Numbered from the stretch's first letter, positions 1-6,727 are shown. The stretch is DNA of 8,964 bases from an uncultured Eubacteriales bacterium (GCA_900542245.1 UQMQ01000098.1:1-8964), one strand, 5' to 3'. A program made the numbers and translations. The notes: generated by a model from the sequence alone, not told the origin.

Positions 1-107
1 GGGATTTGGATATTCCTACCGATATTTTGATTAAACTGGCAAACTTTCATCATGTTTCGACAGATTATCTGCTTGGTATCACCAATCGGAAAGATCCTTA
101 CTTATGA
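1..107 (+). CDS. XRE-family helix-turn-helix regulator, C-terminal end (partial)
   Basis: Only the last 34 codons are inside the window, read from base 3 and ending at TGA 105-107. The peptide begins DLDIPTDILIKLANFHHVST and continues DYLLGITNRKDPYL. The pattern of hydrophobic helix, LA-x(5)-VSTDYLLG and a short polar tail is the typical end of a Cro/C1-type (XRE) HTH domain, the part just after the recognition helix. The N-terminal half of the domain is cut off by the window edge, so target and partners cannot be judged. The match of this tail to XRE proteins is strong although short. Many such regulators are small single-domain proteins of phage, toxin-antitoxin or stress loci, and nothing here separates these options. 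The gene is closed directly by an intrinsic terminator. Confidence 0.8.
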   Translation, partial: DLDIPTDILIKLANFHHVSTDYLLGITNRKDPYL

Positions 108-150
108 AAATACCCCTTTGGCCTCTGCTCCAAGGGGGTATTTCGTTTTC
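108..150 (+). terminator. Rho-independent terminator after the XRE gene
   Basis: The 14-nt arm at 108-121 (AAATACCCCTTTGG) pairs with 130-143 (CCAAGGGGGTATTT) with a single G-U wobble and an 8-nt loop. It is followed by a T-rich tail at 141-150. It starts directly after the TGA of the regulator and separates it from the metallophosphoesterase. Confidence 0.92.
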
Positions 151-224
151 CTATTATTTTGCGCAGCCTGTGCACCTGCCGCCGCCTGCCTGCATAGGCT
201 GTCAGCAGGGAGGGGGTATCCGGT

Positions 225-1097
225 ATGCAGCATGGTTTCACAAATTCCTTTTACGATAGGCAAATCGATCGCGCGTTTCAAGATGCAAGGCTTCTCAGCC
301 TCGCCGATCATCCGCGTCTGGTGCTGTTCAGCGATTGCCACCGCGGGATCGGCACCGGAAACGACAGCTTCCTGAACAACAAGCCGCTCTGCGAAGCGGC
401 TCTCAACTATTATGATGCGCAGAAGTTTACCTGCATAGAACTCGGCGACGGTGATGAATTATGGGAAAATCGCAGGATTGCGGACATTGCCGAGATCCAC
501 GGCGACATCTTCGCAAAGCTTGCGGATTTTGCAGCCGACGGACGGCTGTTCCTGCTCTGGGGCAATCATGACCGCGTCAAAAGCAGTCCCAGATTCCGTC
601 CCGCTTCGGGAACGACGTACAGCTTCCTGCCGCCCGCCGCAGAATCGCTGATCCTCGAAGACCCTGTCGGCGGGCGGCGTCTTTACCTGCTGCACGGGCA
701 TCAGGTCGATCCGCTGAATAACCAGCTTTGGCTGGCTGCCCGCTGGCTTGTCCGTTATCTCTGGAAGCCGTTGGAGCTGGCGGGTATCAAAGACCCCACC
801 AGCGCCGCCAAAAACTACAAGCGGCGCAATGCGGTCGGCGCGCGCCTGGAGCACTGGGCGCGCAGTCGCCGCACCTATCTTACAGCCGGACACACGCACC
901 GCCCGACCCTCACCCTTTCGGAGGGTGAGGGCTGGGGCTACTTTAACACCGGCTCCTGCGTGCATCCGAATACCATCACCTGCATCGAACTCGTCTACGG
1001 GCAGCTCCGTCTCATCAAATGGACCCTTTGCGCTGACGAAAACAGCTATCTCAAGGTTTGCCGCAGTACGATCGCCGGACCGAAAAGCATCTTTTGA
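225..1097 (+). CDS. Calcineurin-like metallophosphoesterase (LpxH-like fold)
   Basis: A 290-residue two-metal phosphoesterase. All five signature blocks are visible in order: D37-x-H39 in LFSDCHRG, G74-D75 in ELGDGDE, G113-N-H-D116, H157-G-H159, and G222-H-T-H225. These supply the ligands for a di-metal centre that hydrolyses phosphomonoesters or diesters. The helix-rich stretch between the fourth and fifth blocks (about 165-215, many W and R) lies where LpxH-type enzymes carry a substrate-capping insertion. The C-terminal NTGSCVHP block also resembles that group. There is no signal peptide or membrane segment, so it should be cytosolic. Start: ATG 225 has a purine-rich GGGAGGGGG site at 208-216. 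The gene stands alone between a terminator and the convergent ddh gene. The substrate is unknown: an LpxH role in lipid A is unlikely in a monoderm Bacillota, and a nucleotide or phospholipid headgroup substrate is a guess. Confidence 0.9.
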   Translation: MQHGFTNSFYDRQIDRAFQDARLLSLADHPRLVLFSDCHRGIGTGNDSFLNNKPLCEAALNYYDAQKFTCIELGDGDELWENRRIADIAEIHGDIFAKLADFAADGRLFLLWGNHDRVKSSPRFRPASGTTYSFLPPAAESLILEDPVGGRRLYLLHGHQVDPLNNQLWLAARWLVRYLWKPLELAGIKDPTSAAKNYKRRNAVGARLEHWARSRRTYLTAGHTHRPTLTLSEGEGWGYFNTGSCVHPNTITCIELVYGQLRLIKWTLCADENSYLKVCRSTIAGPKSIF

Positions 1098-1114
1098 CTG
1101 CCGTTTCTATCCGC

Positions 1115-1157
1115 AGCTGCGGTCCGCTTCATATGATGCACATGCGGAGCCGCAGTT
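1115..1157. terminator. Hairpin between convergent metallophosphoesterase and ddh genes
   Basis: The arm 1117-1127 (CTGCGGTCCGC) pairs with 1144-1155 (GCGGAGCCGCAG) with one bulged G and a 16-nt loop; two more weak pairs extend it outward. The left arm overlaps a 12-bp perfect palindrome, CCGCAGCTGCGG (1111-1122). It sits in the 91-bp gap between two converging genes, where a bidirectional terminator is expected. The T-tract is poor on both strands (only TTT on the + side), so efficient intrinsic termination is uncertain. Confidence 0.45.
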
Positions 1158-1188
1158 TCCGGTCGCTGCTTCCGTCCGCAGCCTTCGC

Positions 1189-2187
1189 TTACAAAAGCGT
1201 ATGCAGCAGCGCTTCGCGTTCGCCCGGAAACGCGTAGGCGACCGGAATATCCAAAATCGTGCGGCAGCCGACCGCGCCCTCTGCCGCCAGCCGATAAACC
1301 GCCCGCGCATAGCTGACCATGACATTTGCCGTAAACTCCGGATTGGAGCCAAGCTTGAGCTTGAACTCATACAATGCATCGTGTTCGTTATTGACACCGG
1401 TCCGCCCCTTGCGCAGCACGATCCCGCCGTGCGGATTTTCCCGGTGATACAGCGCCAGCTCCTCCTGACTGATAAAATGCACCATCGTATGATAACCCTC
1501 AAAATAGCCCGGCATGTGCATGATTTCCTGCTCAATCCGGTTCAGATCTGCACCCTCCTCTGCGACAACATGGCACTCCCGCAGATGCTTTTCGGTTTCC
1601 GAAAGCTGACTGATCCGCTCACCGCGCGCAGCCGCGACCGCCGCCGGAACCGGCACCGTATACTGCTTGCCGTCCCGTACGCCCCTCACCTGCCGCAGAG
1701 CATTGGAATGCCCTTGGCTGATGCCTTTGCCCCAAAAGGTCTCGTTCTGTCCGCAAGGCAATATCATCTCTGCAATCGCGCGATTTAGCGAGAACAGCCC
1801 CGGGTCCCAGCCGATCGCAACTGCCGCCAGCTTCCCGCCCCGCGCAGCAGCCTGCGCGACCCTGCGTATGTGCTGCGCAAGCTGGCGGTGATTATCATAG
1901 CTGTCCACGATATGGTAATCCCGCGCATACCGCGCGCTTTGCCGCGGCAGGTCCTCCGCACTCCCGCCGCACAGCAGCAGGACATCCGGTCTGTTGTCAT
2001 CCAGCGCCTGCGTATCCAACGCCGTAATCGGCAAAACCTGCGCGTCCGCCGTCAAAATCTGCACCTCCTTTGGCTCCCGCCGCGTATAAATCGCCGTCAC
2101 TTCCATATCTTCATTGCGCATCGCTGCGCACTCCACACCTCGTCCAAGATTGCCATAGCCGACAATACCTAATTTGATTTTATCCAT
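1189..2187 (-). CDS. ddh: meso-diaminopimelate dehydrogenase
   Basis: A 332-residue NADPH-dependent dehydrogenase (EC 1.4.1.16). It converts L-tetrahydrodipicolinate plus ammonia to meso-DAP in one step, feeding peptidoglycan cross-links and lysine and bypassing the acyl-DAP route. The N-terminal Rossmann fold shows GIVGYGNLGRGVE (7-19), and YTRREP (34-39) carries the arginines expected to hold the NADPH 2'-phosphate. Family blocks follow: DSYDNH (95-100), GWDPG (126-130), FWGKGISQGHSNALR (151-165), the KHLREC arginine (near 203), GYHTMVHFI (231-239) and the C-terminal SNPEFTA (281-287). Length matches the family (about 320-330). Start: ATG 2187 begins MDKIKLG and has AGGGAGGG just upstream on the minus strand. 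Starting 34 codons earlier would add a charged tail the family lacks. It is a single gene, divergent from zur and convergent with the phosphoesterase. No confident promoter was found. Confidence 0.95.
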   Translation of the reverse strand: MDKIKLGIVGYGNLGRGVECAAMRNEDMEVTAIYTRREPKEVQILTADAQVLPITALDTQALDDNRPDVLLLCGGSAEDLPRQSARYARDYHIVDSYDNHRQLAQHIRRVAQAAARGGKLAAVAIGWDPGLFSLNRAIAEMILPCGQNETFWGKGISQGHSNALRQVRGVRDGKQYTVPVPAAVAAARGERISQLSETEKHLRECHVVAEEGADLNRIEQEIMHMPGYFEGYHTMVHFISQEELALYHRENPHGGIVLRKGRTGVNNEHDALYEFKLKLGSNPEFTANVMVSYARAVYRLAAEGAVGCRTILDIPVAYAFPGEREALLHTLL

Positions 2188-2287
2188 CACATCACCCTCC
2201 CTGCTCCATGTATATGAACGCGACCCATAAAAAATACGCCTGCTGCTTCCACTTCGCCGCTTCTCCGGCAATAAGCCGATCCCGTCC

Positions 2288-2320
2288 AAAAAACGCTGCT
2301 TGACATTTGGACAGGCAGCG
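2288..2320 (-). terminator. Minus-strand terminator-like hairpin over the zur promoter
   Basis: On the minus strand, CGCTGC (2320-2315) and GCAGCG (2299-2294) form a 6-bp GC-rich stem with a 15-nt loop, followed at once by six T (2293-2288). This is the shape of a compact intrinsic terminator. It would stop leftward transcription entering the ddh leader from the zur side. The same DNA holds the zur -35 box (2300-2305) in the loop, so the inverted repeat could instead be a promoter-associated protein site or chance. Confidence 0.4.
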
Positions 2321-2327
2321 GTATAAT
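2300..2327 (+). promoter_or_regulatory. Sigma-A-type promoter of the zur-znuACB operon
   Basis: A perfect -35 hexamer TTGACA (2300-2305) and a perfect -10 hexamer TATAAT (2322-2327) are separated by 16 bp. Transcription would begin near 2334-2336, immediately before or inside the palindromic operator at 2338-2362. The leader before the zur ATG is therefore about 75 nt. Confidence 0.9.
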
Positions 2328-2337
2328 AGGATTATCA

Positions 2338-2362
2338 TAATTTGAGAATCATTCTCAAATTA
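2338..2362. promoter_or_regulatory. Fur/Zur-type palindromic operator
   Basis: TAATTTGAGAAT, a central C (2350), and its exact reverse complement make a perfect 12-1-12 palindrome. The core TGAGAAT-C-ATTCTCA fits the 7-1-7 architecture of Fur-family boxes. It lies over the predicted transcription start just downstream of a consensus promoter, the ideal place for a repressor to block RNA polymerase. Since the first gene behind it encodes a Fur-family protein and the next three a zinc importer, autoregulation by Zur is the simplest reading. The protein-site pairing is inference. Confidence 0.9.
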
Positions 2363-2410
2363 AAGTGTGAGATTCCATGCAGAAAACATTGCAGAAAGGC
2401 AGATTTTCCT

Positions 2411-2830
2411 ATGACCTACCAGACCGAGCAGCGCAGTCAGCTCCTCGCTTTCCTCAAAAAGCACAAGGACTGCGCCTTGACCATCGATGCAATCGCATCC
2501 GGCATGCAGGCTGACCCCGACATCGCCAGCCCGCCCGGCAAAAGCACACTCTACCGCCTGATGCCAAAGCTCATGGACGAAAACCTCGTCACCTGCTTCG
2601 CCAAAAGCAGCGGCGGCAAATCCTCCTACCAGCTCATCGACGGTCAGCACTGTCACTGTCACATGCATCTCAAATGCACCGACTGCGGCAAGCTGCTGCA
2701 CATGAGTGACGAAGCCTCCGACCGCCTGCTCAGCCAGGTACGCGCCGTTTCCGGCTTTGACCTCGATATGGACCGCACCCTGCTGTTCGGTCTCTGCGAA
2801 ATCTGCAAGAAGAAAGGAACGACCAGATAG
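2411..2830 (+). CDS. zur: Fur-family metalloregulator, probable zinc-uptake repressor Zur
   Basis: A 139-residue Fur-family repressor. The N-terminal winged helix-turn-helix spans about 1-78, with recognition-helix region KSTLYRLMPKLMDENLV (44-60). The C-terminal dimerisation part has the structural zinc pairs C89-x2-C92 and C129-x2-C132. A dense metal-binding stretch, HCHCHMHLKC (80-89), precedes the first pair and probably supplies the sensory ligands. With zinc bound the dimer should clamp the operator at 2338-2362. Start: ATG 2411 has AAAGG at 2395-2399. An upstream in-frame TTG (2342) lies inside the operator and would add 23 residues unlike the family, so it is rejected. Being first in a transcription unit with znuA, znuC and znuB argues for Zur rather than Fur or PerR. 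The metal specificity is inferred from this context, not from a unique residue. Confidence 0.88.
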   Translation: MTYQTEQRSQLLAFLKKHKDCALTIDAIASGMQADPDIASPPGKSTLYRLMPKLMDENLVTCFAKSSGGKSSYQLIDGQHCHCHMHLKCTDCGKLLHMSDEASDRLLSQVRAVSGFDLDMDRTLLFGLCEICKKKGTTR

Positions 2831-2906
2831 ATGCTGCGCGATACCTCCAATCATCCGATTCACCCGGGAAAGCTGCATCGCCGCGTTTTTTTATCCACCG
2901 CAAGGC

Positions 2907-2917
2907 AGGGTAAAGGC
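2907..2917 (+). promoter_or_regulatory. Ribosome binding site deciding the znuA start
   Basis: AGGGTAAAGG (2907-2916) precedes ATG 2918, with 7 nt between AGGG and the start codon. It favours this start over ATG 2831, which abuts the zur stop codon TAG (2828-2830) and has only AGAAAGGA (2810-2817) about 13 nt upstream. The 2831 start would put 66 residues before the lipobox cysteine. Confidence 0.55.
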
Positions 2918-4132
2918 ATGCGCAGCGAACCCAAAGATTCCCATACACACATAGCACACACGCGCGCGCCGCGGTCTGCACTGCAGTCTCTGCTGGCTTT
3001 GCTCTTGCTCTGCCTGCTCACCGCATGCAGCGCACCGCGTATCGACACTACCGGTGCAGAAACGACCGGGACTAATCCGCAAAACGACACGCTGACTGTT
3101 CTCTGTGTGGACTTCCCGGAATACGACTGGCTCCGCAATCTCGTCGGTACAGCTGCTGCGGCAAACACTGCCGACACGCAGGCAGACAAGCCGCAAGCAA
3201 ACAGCACGCAAACAGCTCCCACGCAGGACAAGCCTGCAAAAAAAGTTGTCGTACAGCTTTTGAATACCAGCGGTGCCGATATGCACAGCTACCAGCCGAC
3301 GATCGCTGATATGGTCAAAATCGCAAATTGCGACTTGCTGATCTATACCGGCGGCGCTTCCCAGTTCTGGATTGCAGACGCCCTAGATGCCTATCCGAAT
3401 CCGCGCAGGCAGGTGTTGTCCCTCATGCAGCTCTTTGAGACACAGCCCGACCGCTTCCCTGCCTATACGCAGGACGATGACCACGACCATGCGGACCATA
3501 TACACAATCACAGCGAGCATGACGATCACGATGCGCATGACCATGACGCGCACGAACACGAGGACGAAACGGACGAACACCTCTGGCTCTCGCTTAAAAT
3601 GACCAGGGAATTCTGCCTTGCGGCCGCTTCGCAGCTCAGCACCCTAAACCCTGCTGCTGCCGCGGCCTACCAAACCAACGCGTCAGCCTACATCCAAAAG
3701 CTCGACGCGCTGGACCGGAAATTCACCGAATTGACACAGCAAAGCAAAGGGAAAACGCTGATTTTTGCAGACCGCTTTCCATTCAAGTATTTTTGCGATG
3801 ACTACGGACTCGCGCATGAAGCAGCCTTCCCCGGCTGCTCCGCCGAAACCGAAGCCAGCTTCGAGACCATCATCTCCCTCGCAGATGCCCTCAAGGCGCT
3901 GCCAAAAAGCCGCCTTGTCACACTGGACGGCGGCTCTGCCGCGCTTGCTGACACCATCATCCGCGCTGCAAAGCTGCCCGAAACACAGGTTGTGACCCTG
4001 TACTCCATGCAATCCCTGCCGCAGGCGACCCGCGCGCTGAAACAGGCAGGCAAGATACAAAACGAAGCGGAGGTCACCTACCTGTACCTCATGGAACAGA
4101 ATTACGACGCCCTCGTGCGCCTGCTGAACTAG
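2918..4132 (+). CDS. znuA: Zinc ABC transporter substrate-binding lipoprotein (ZnuA/AdcA-like)
   Basis: A 404-residue cluster A-I (SBP_bac_9) binding protein that captures zinc outside the membrane for ZnuBC. A leader with a hydrophobic core (21-34) ends in the lipobox LTAC, so C37 is the likely lipidated residue. Visible ligand sites are H123 in ADMHSYQPT, H221 in DEHLWLSL, and H300 in GLAHEAAFPGCS. A loop at 186-220 carries 11 histidines within residues 189-214, mixed with Asp and Glu; such loops in ZnuA/AdcA proteins gather zinc. Two oddities stand out. First, a Gln/Thr/Ala/Asp-rich insert (about 80-108) interrupts the fold before the first ligand and contains a near-repeat (TQADKP, TQDKP). 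Second, the usual C-terminal LD pair reads LY (361-362), so a fourth Asp ligand seems absent, which suits zinc- more than manganese-type proteins. The start at 2918 was chosen on its RBS and a normal signal length; an in-frame ATG at 2831 would add 29 residues. Confidence 0.93.
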   Translation: MRSEPKDSHTHIAHTRAPRSALQSLLALLLLCLLTACSAPRIDTTGAETTGTNPQNDTLTVLCVDFPEYDWLRNLVGTAAAANTADTQADKPQANSTQTAPTQDKPAKKVVVQLLNTSGADMHSYQPTIADMVKIANCDLLIYTGGASQFWIADALDAYPNPRRQVLSLMQLFETQPDRFPAYTQDDDHDHADHIHNHSEHDDHDAHDHDAHEHEDETDEHLWLSLKMTREFCLAAASQLSTLNPAAAAAYQTNASAYIQKLDALDRKFTELTQQSKGKTLIFADRFPFKYFCDDYGLAHEAAFPGCSAETEASFETIISLADALKALPKSRLVTLDGGSAALADTIIRAAKLPETQVVTLYSMQSLPQATRALKQAGKIQNEAEVTYLYLMEQNYDALVRLLN

Positions 4133-4157
4133 CCGCAGAAAGGACAGTAAAAGATAT

Positions 4158-5104
<947 letters not shown>

Positions 5105-5105
<1 letters not shown>

Positions 5106-5959
5106 TGCAAATCTTTCATCTGATCGCTGAATATTTCAGTTACTCGTTTGTACGCTACGCCTTCATCGCAGGCGTCCTGACCGCGCTCTGCTCCTCGCTT
5201 CTCGGTGTAACCCTGGTGCTGAAACGTTACTCGTTTATCGGCGACGGTCTCTCCCATGTTGCCTTCGGCGCTATGGCGATTGCCGCGATCCTCTCCGTCA
5301 ACAATGAAATGCTCATCGTCATGCCGGTCACCGTACTCTGCGCAGGTCTGCTGCTGGCAGGCGGCAGACACGCAAAAATAAAAGGAGATGCCGCGCTTGC
5401 CATGCTTTCTGTCGGTTCCATGGCGATTGGCTATCTCCTGCTCAGCTGCTTCAGCACCTCTGCAAACATCTCCGGCGACGTCTGCAGTACCCTGTTCGGC
5501 TCCACCTCGATTCTGACGCTGACGACAAGCGATGTCGCGCTCTGTGTGACCATGTCCGTCCTGGTGATGCTGTTATTCATCCTTTTTTACAACAAAATCT
5601 TCGCCATTACCTTTGACGAAGACTTCGCAAGTGCAACCGGCGCACGCACCGGTCTGTATAATCTGTTCATTGCGGTCATCACCGCTGTCATTATCGTGCT
5701 GGCAATGCATCTGGTCGGCGCCCTGCTGACCTCAGCCCTGATGATCTTCCCGGCGCTTTCCGCGATGCGTATCTATCGGACCTTCCGTCAAGTCGTCCTC
5801 TGCGCAGCCATCATCGCCGTCATCACCTCGGCGCTCGGCATCTTGATCTCCATCATGTGCGCGACACCGGTCGGCGCGACGATCGTGACCGCGGACGTCC
5901 TTATTTTTGGCTGCTTTTCTCTAATCGGACGAGCCGCTGCAAAACTTCCTCCTGCGTAA
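5105..5959 (+). CDS. znuB: Zinc ABC transporter permease ZnuB (ABC-3 family)
   Basis: A 284-residue integral membrane protein that forms the zinc channel as a dimer bound to ZnuC. Hydrophobic segments I can pick out lie near 17-39, 52-68, 70-88, 99-117, 147-163, 186-204, 205-222, 228-250 and 255-275, as expected for this family. Conserved blocks are GDGLSHVAFGA (46-56), FDEDFASATG (170-179) and the pore-region VGALLTSALMIFPALSAMR (204-222). ATG 5105 overlaps the znuC TAA in the arrangement TAATG and has a perfect AAGGAGG at 5087-5093, so translation is probably coupled to keep subunits balanced. The last 59 bp overlap the 3' end of the convergent cdnL gene; these codons encode the end of the final helix and a short Ala/Pro tail. 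No terminator was found after the stop. Confidence 0.94.
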
Positions 5960-6410
5960 TGCCGAGCACATAGGCAAGCTCTCCGAAGATCATCTTCTCG
6001 GCATCGCGCATGAAGCGTTCGTCAGACGCATGCAGCTTCTTGCCGCGCGCGAGCTGCTCGACCTGATGCAGATACAGCGCTCTTGCCATGGCGAGTACCT
6101 CGCGGCTGCTGCCGAACAGCAGTGTGTCGCGATAGACTTTTTGCCGTTCCCGGTCGTTTTTGATCCAGTCCGGACGCTCCTGCGGCAAGGCGTCAATCAG
6201 CGTTTCCGCCTCCTCCTCGCTCAGAATGCTGCGCAGCTTTCTCATCGCCTTCTCGTTTCCGACCGGAACATAGACCGTTTCCGTCTTTTTTTCGAGCGGG
6301 TGCAGCACCAGATATTTCAGTTTCTGACCGTCAAATTCCCGTTCGATTTCTTCTCCGATCTCCGCAATCCCCTCTGTTCCATAAACTACGATGTCACCGA
6401 TCTGATACAT
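5901..6410 (-). CDS. cdnL: CdnL/CarD-like RNA polymerase-binding transcription factor
   Basis: A 169-residue member of the CarD_CdnL_TRCF family. The N-terminal RNA polymerase-interacting domain (about 1-58) opens with MYQIGDIVVYGTEGIAEI and includes KYLVLHPL and ETVYVPVGN, the usual small beta fold that contacts the RNAP beta subunit. The remainder is the helical DNA-contacting domain; W83 in PDWIKNDRERQ occupies the position of the tryptophan that wedges into the upstream edge of the transcription bubble. ELAYVLGITQEEV closes the domain. Family members stabilise open promoter complexes, especially at rRNA promoters, and act broadly rather than as repressors. Start: ATG 6410 has AGGAAGG seven bases upstream on the minus strand. 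An ATG at 6452 would add 14 very acidic residues and is rejected. The gene is monocistronic, and its 3' end overlaps znuB by 59 bp. Confidence 0.88.
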   Translation of the reverse strand: MYQIGDIVVYGTEGIAEIGEEIEREFDGQKLKYLVLHPLEKKTETVYVPVGNEKAMRKLRSILSEEEAETLIDALPQERPDWIKNDRERQKVYRDTLLFGSSREVLAMARALYLHQVEQLARGKKLHASDERFMRDAEKMIFGELAYVLGITQEEVLQRLVRLEKSSQK

Positions 6411-6454
6411 GCCTCTGCCTTCCTGTTCTTCCTCTCCCTTGCATACGTCCAATG

Positions 6455-6511
6455 AAAAAACGCGCGTGCTCTACCCGCGAAATGATAGCTTCGCAGTACA
6501 AACATCGCGCG
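6455..6511 (-). promoter_or_regulatory. Terminator-like fold in the cdnL leader
   Basis: On the minus strand, CGCGCG at 6511-6506 can pair with CGCGCG at 6466-6461, followed immediately by six T (6460-6455). The 39-nt interval contains its own 5-bp hairpin (6494-6490 with 6481-6477). It lies between the predicted promoter and the cdnL ATG, about 45 nt before the start codon, so it could act as an attenuator. The alternating CG stem with a long loop may also be fortuitous. Confidence 0.35.
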
Positions 6512-6524
6512 GTTCCTATACATA

Positions 6525-6553
6525 ATTATAGCACAAATTTCGACAAATTTCGA
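6525..6553 (-). promoter_or_regulatory. Extended -10 promoter of cdnL
   Basis: Reading leftward, TGC-TATAAT (6533-6525) is a perfect extended -10 element. The -35 position, 17 bp upstream, has only TCGAAA (6553-6548), a poor match, which fits an extended -10 promoter. Initiation near 6518 would give a leader of about 105-110 nt before ATG 6410. Confidence 0.75.
6533..6552 (-). repeat. Tandem 10-bp repeat in the cdnL promoter
   Basis: CGAAATTTGT is repeated twice without a gap on the minus strand (6552-6543 and 6542-6533). The pair fills the spacer between the -35 position and the extended -10 TG. A period of 10 bp puts both copies on the same face of the helix, as for a protein-binding site. 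Confidence 0.8.
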
Positions 6554-6656
6554 GGGAAAAAATAAATTTTAGGCAAAAGTGTACAAAACAAACCCGCAGG
6601 TTCCTTTGTGCACATGCCTGCCATGCATGGCCGGCGCTTTGCAAGTTACATTTGTC

Positions 6657-6699
6657 GATATTCCGGAAATATCACAAGCGATATTTCCCGCATCACAAG
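6657..6699. repeat. Inverted and direct repeat cluster downstream of polC
   Basis: GGAAATATC (6665-6673) and GATATTTCC (6680-6688) form a perfect 9-bp inverted repeat with a 6-nt loop. A second near-copy of the right arm, GATATTCC (6657-6664), lies directly upstream, and ATCACAAG appears twice (6671-6678 and 6692-6699). The whole can be read as two imperfect tandem units of about 20-22 bp. No T-tract follows on either strand, so it is not a typical terminator. It lies just past the polC terminator; function unknown. Confidence 0.6.
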
Positions 6700-6726
6700 A
6701 AAAATGAGGGCAGCACTCTGCCGCCC
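6700..6726 (-). terminator. Rho-independent terminator of polC
   Basis: On the minus strand GGGCGGCA (6726-6719) pairs with TGCTGCCC (6715-6708), with one G-U wobble and a GAG loop, followed by TCATTTTT down to 6700. The stem begins one base after the polC stop codon (6730-6728), so it clearly ends the polC transcript. Confidence 0.85.
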
Positions 6727-6727
6727 C

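Noticed and set aside
164..201. CAGCCT/AGGCTG inverted repeat upstream of the phosphoesterase start
   Set aside because: Only six base pairs around a 26-nt loop, and no promoter could be placed confidently, so a regulatory role cannot be supported.
748..1788. + strand open frame of 346 codons spanning the end of the phosphoesterase and most of ddh
   Set aside because: It overlaps two genes with clear family motifs, in the wrong frame or strand, and shows no domain of its own.
2342..2410. Upstream TTG start adding 23 residues to Zur
   Set aside because: It falls inside the palindromic operator near the predicted transcription start and adds residues absent from Fur-family proteins; ATG 2411 has a usable ribosome binding site.
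2850..2893. Possible terminator or attenuator between zur and znuA, suggested by seven T at 2885-2891
   Set aside because: No adequate stem precedes the T-tract; the closest pairing (CTGCGCGAT with ATCGCCGCG) is imperfect and widely spaced.
6620..6631. 12-bp palindrome GCCATGCATGGC
   Set aside because: Perfect, but short and isolated, with no promoter, gene start or repeat partner nearby; could be chance.
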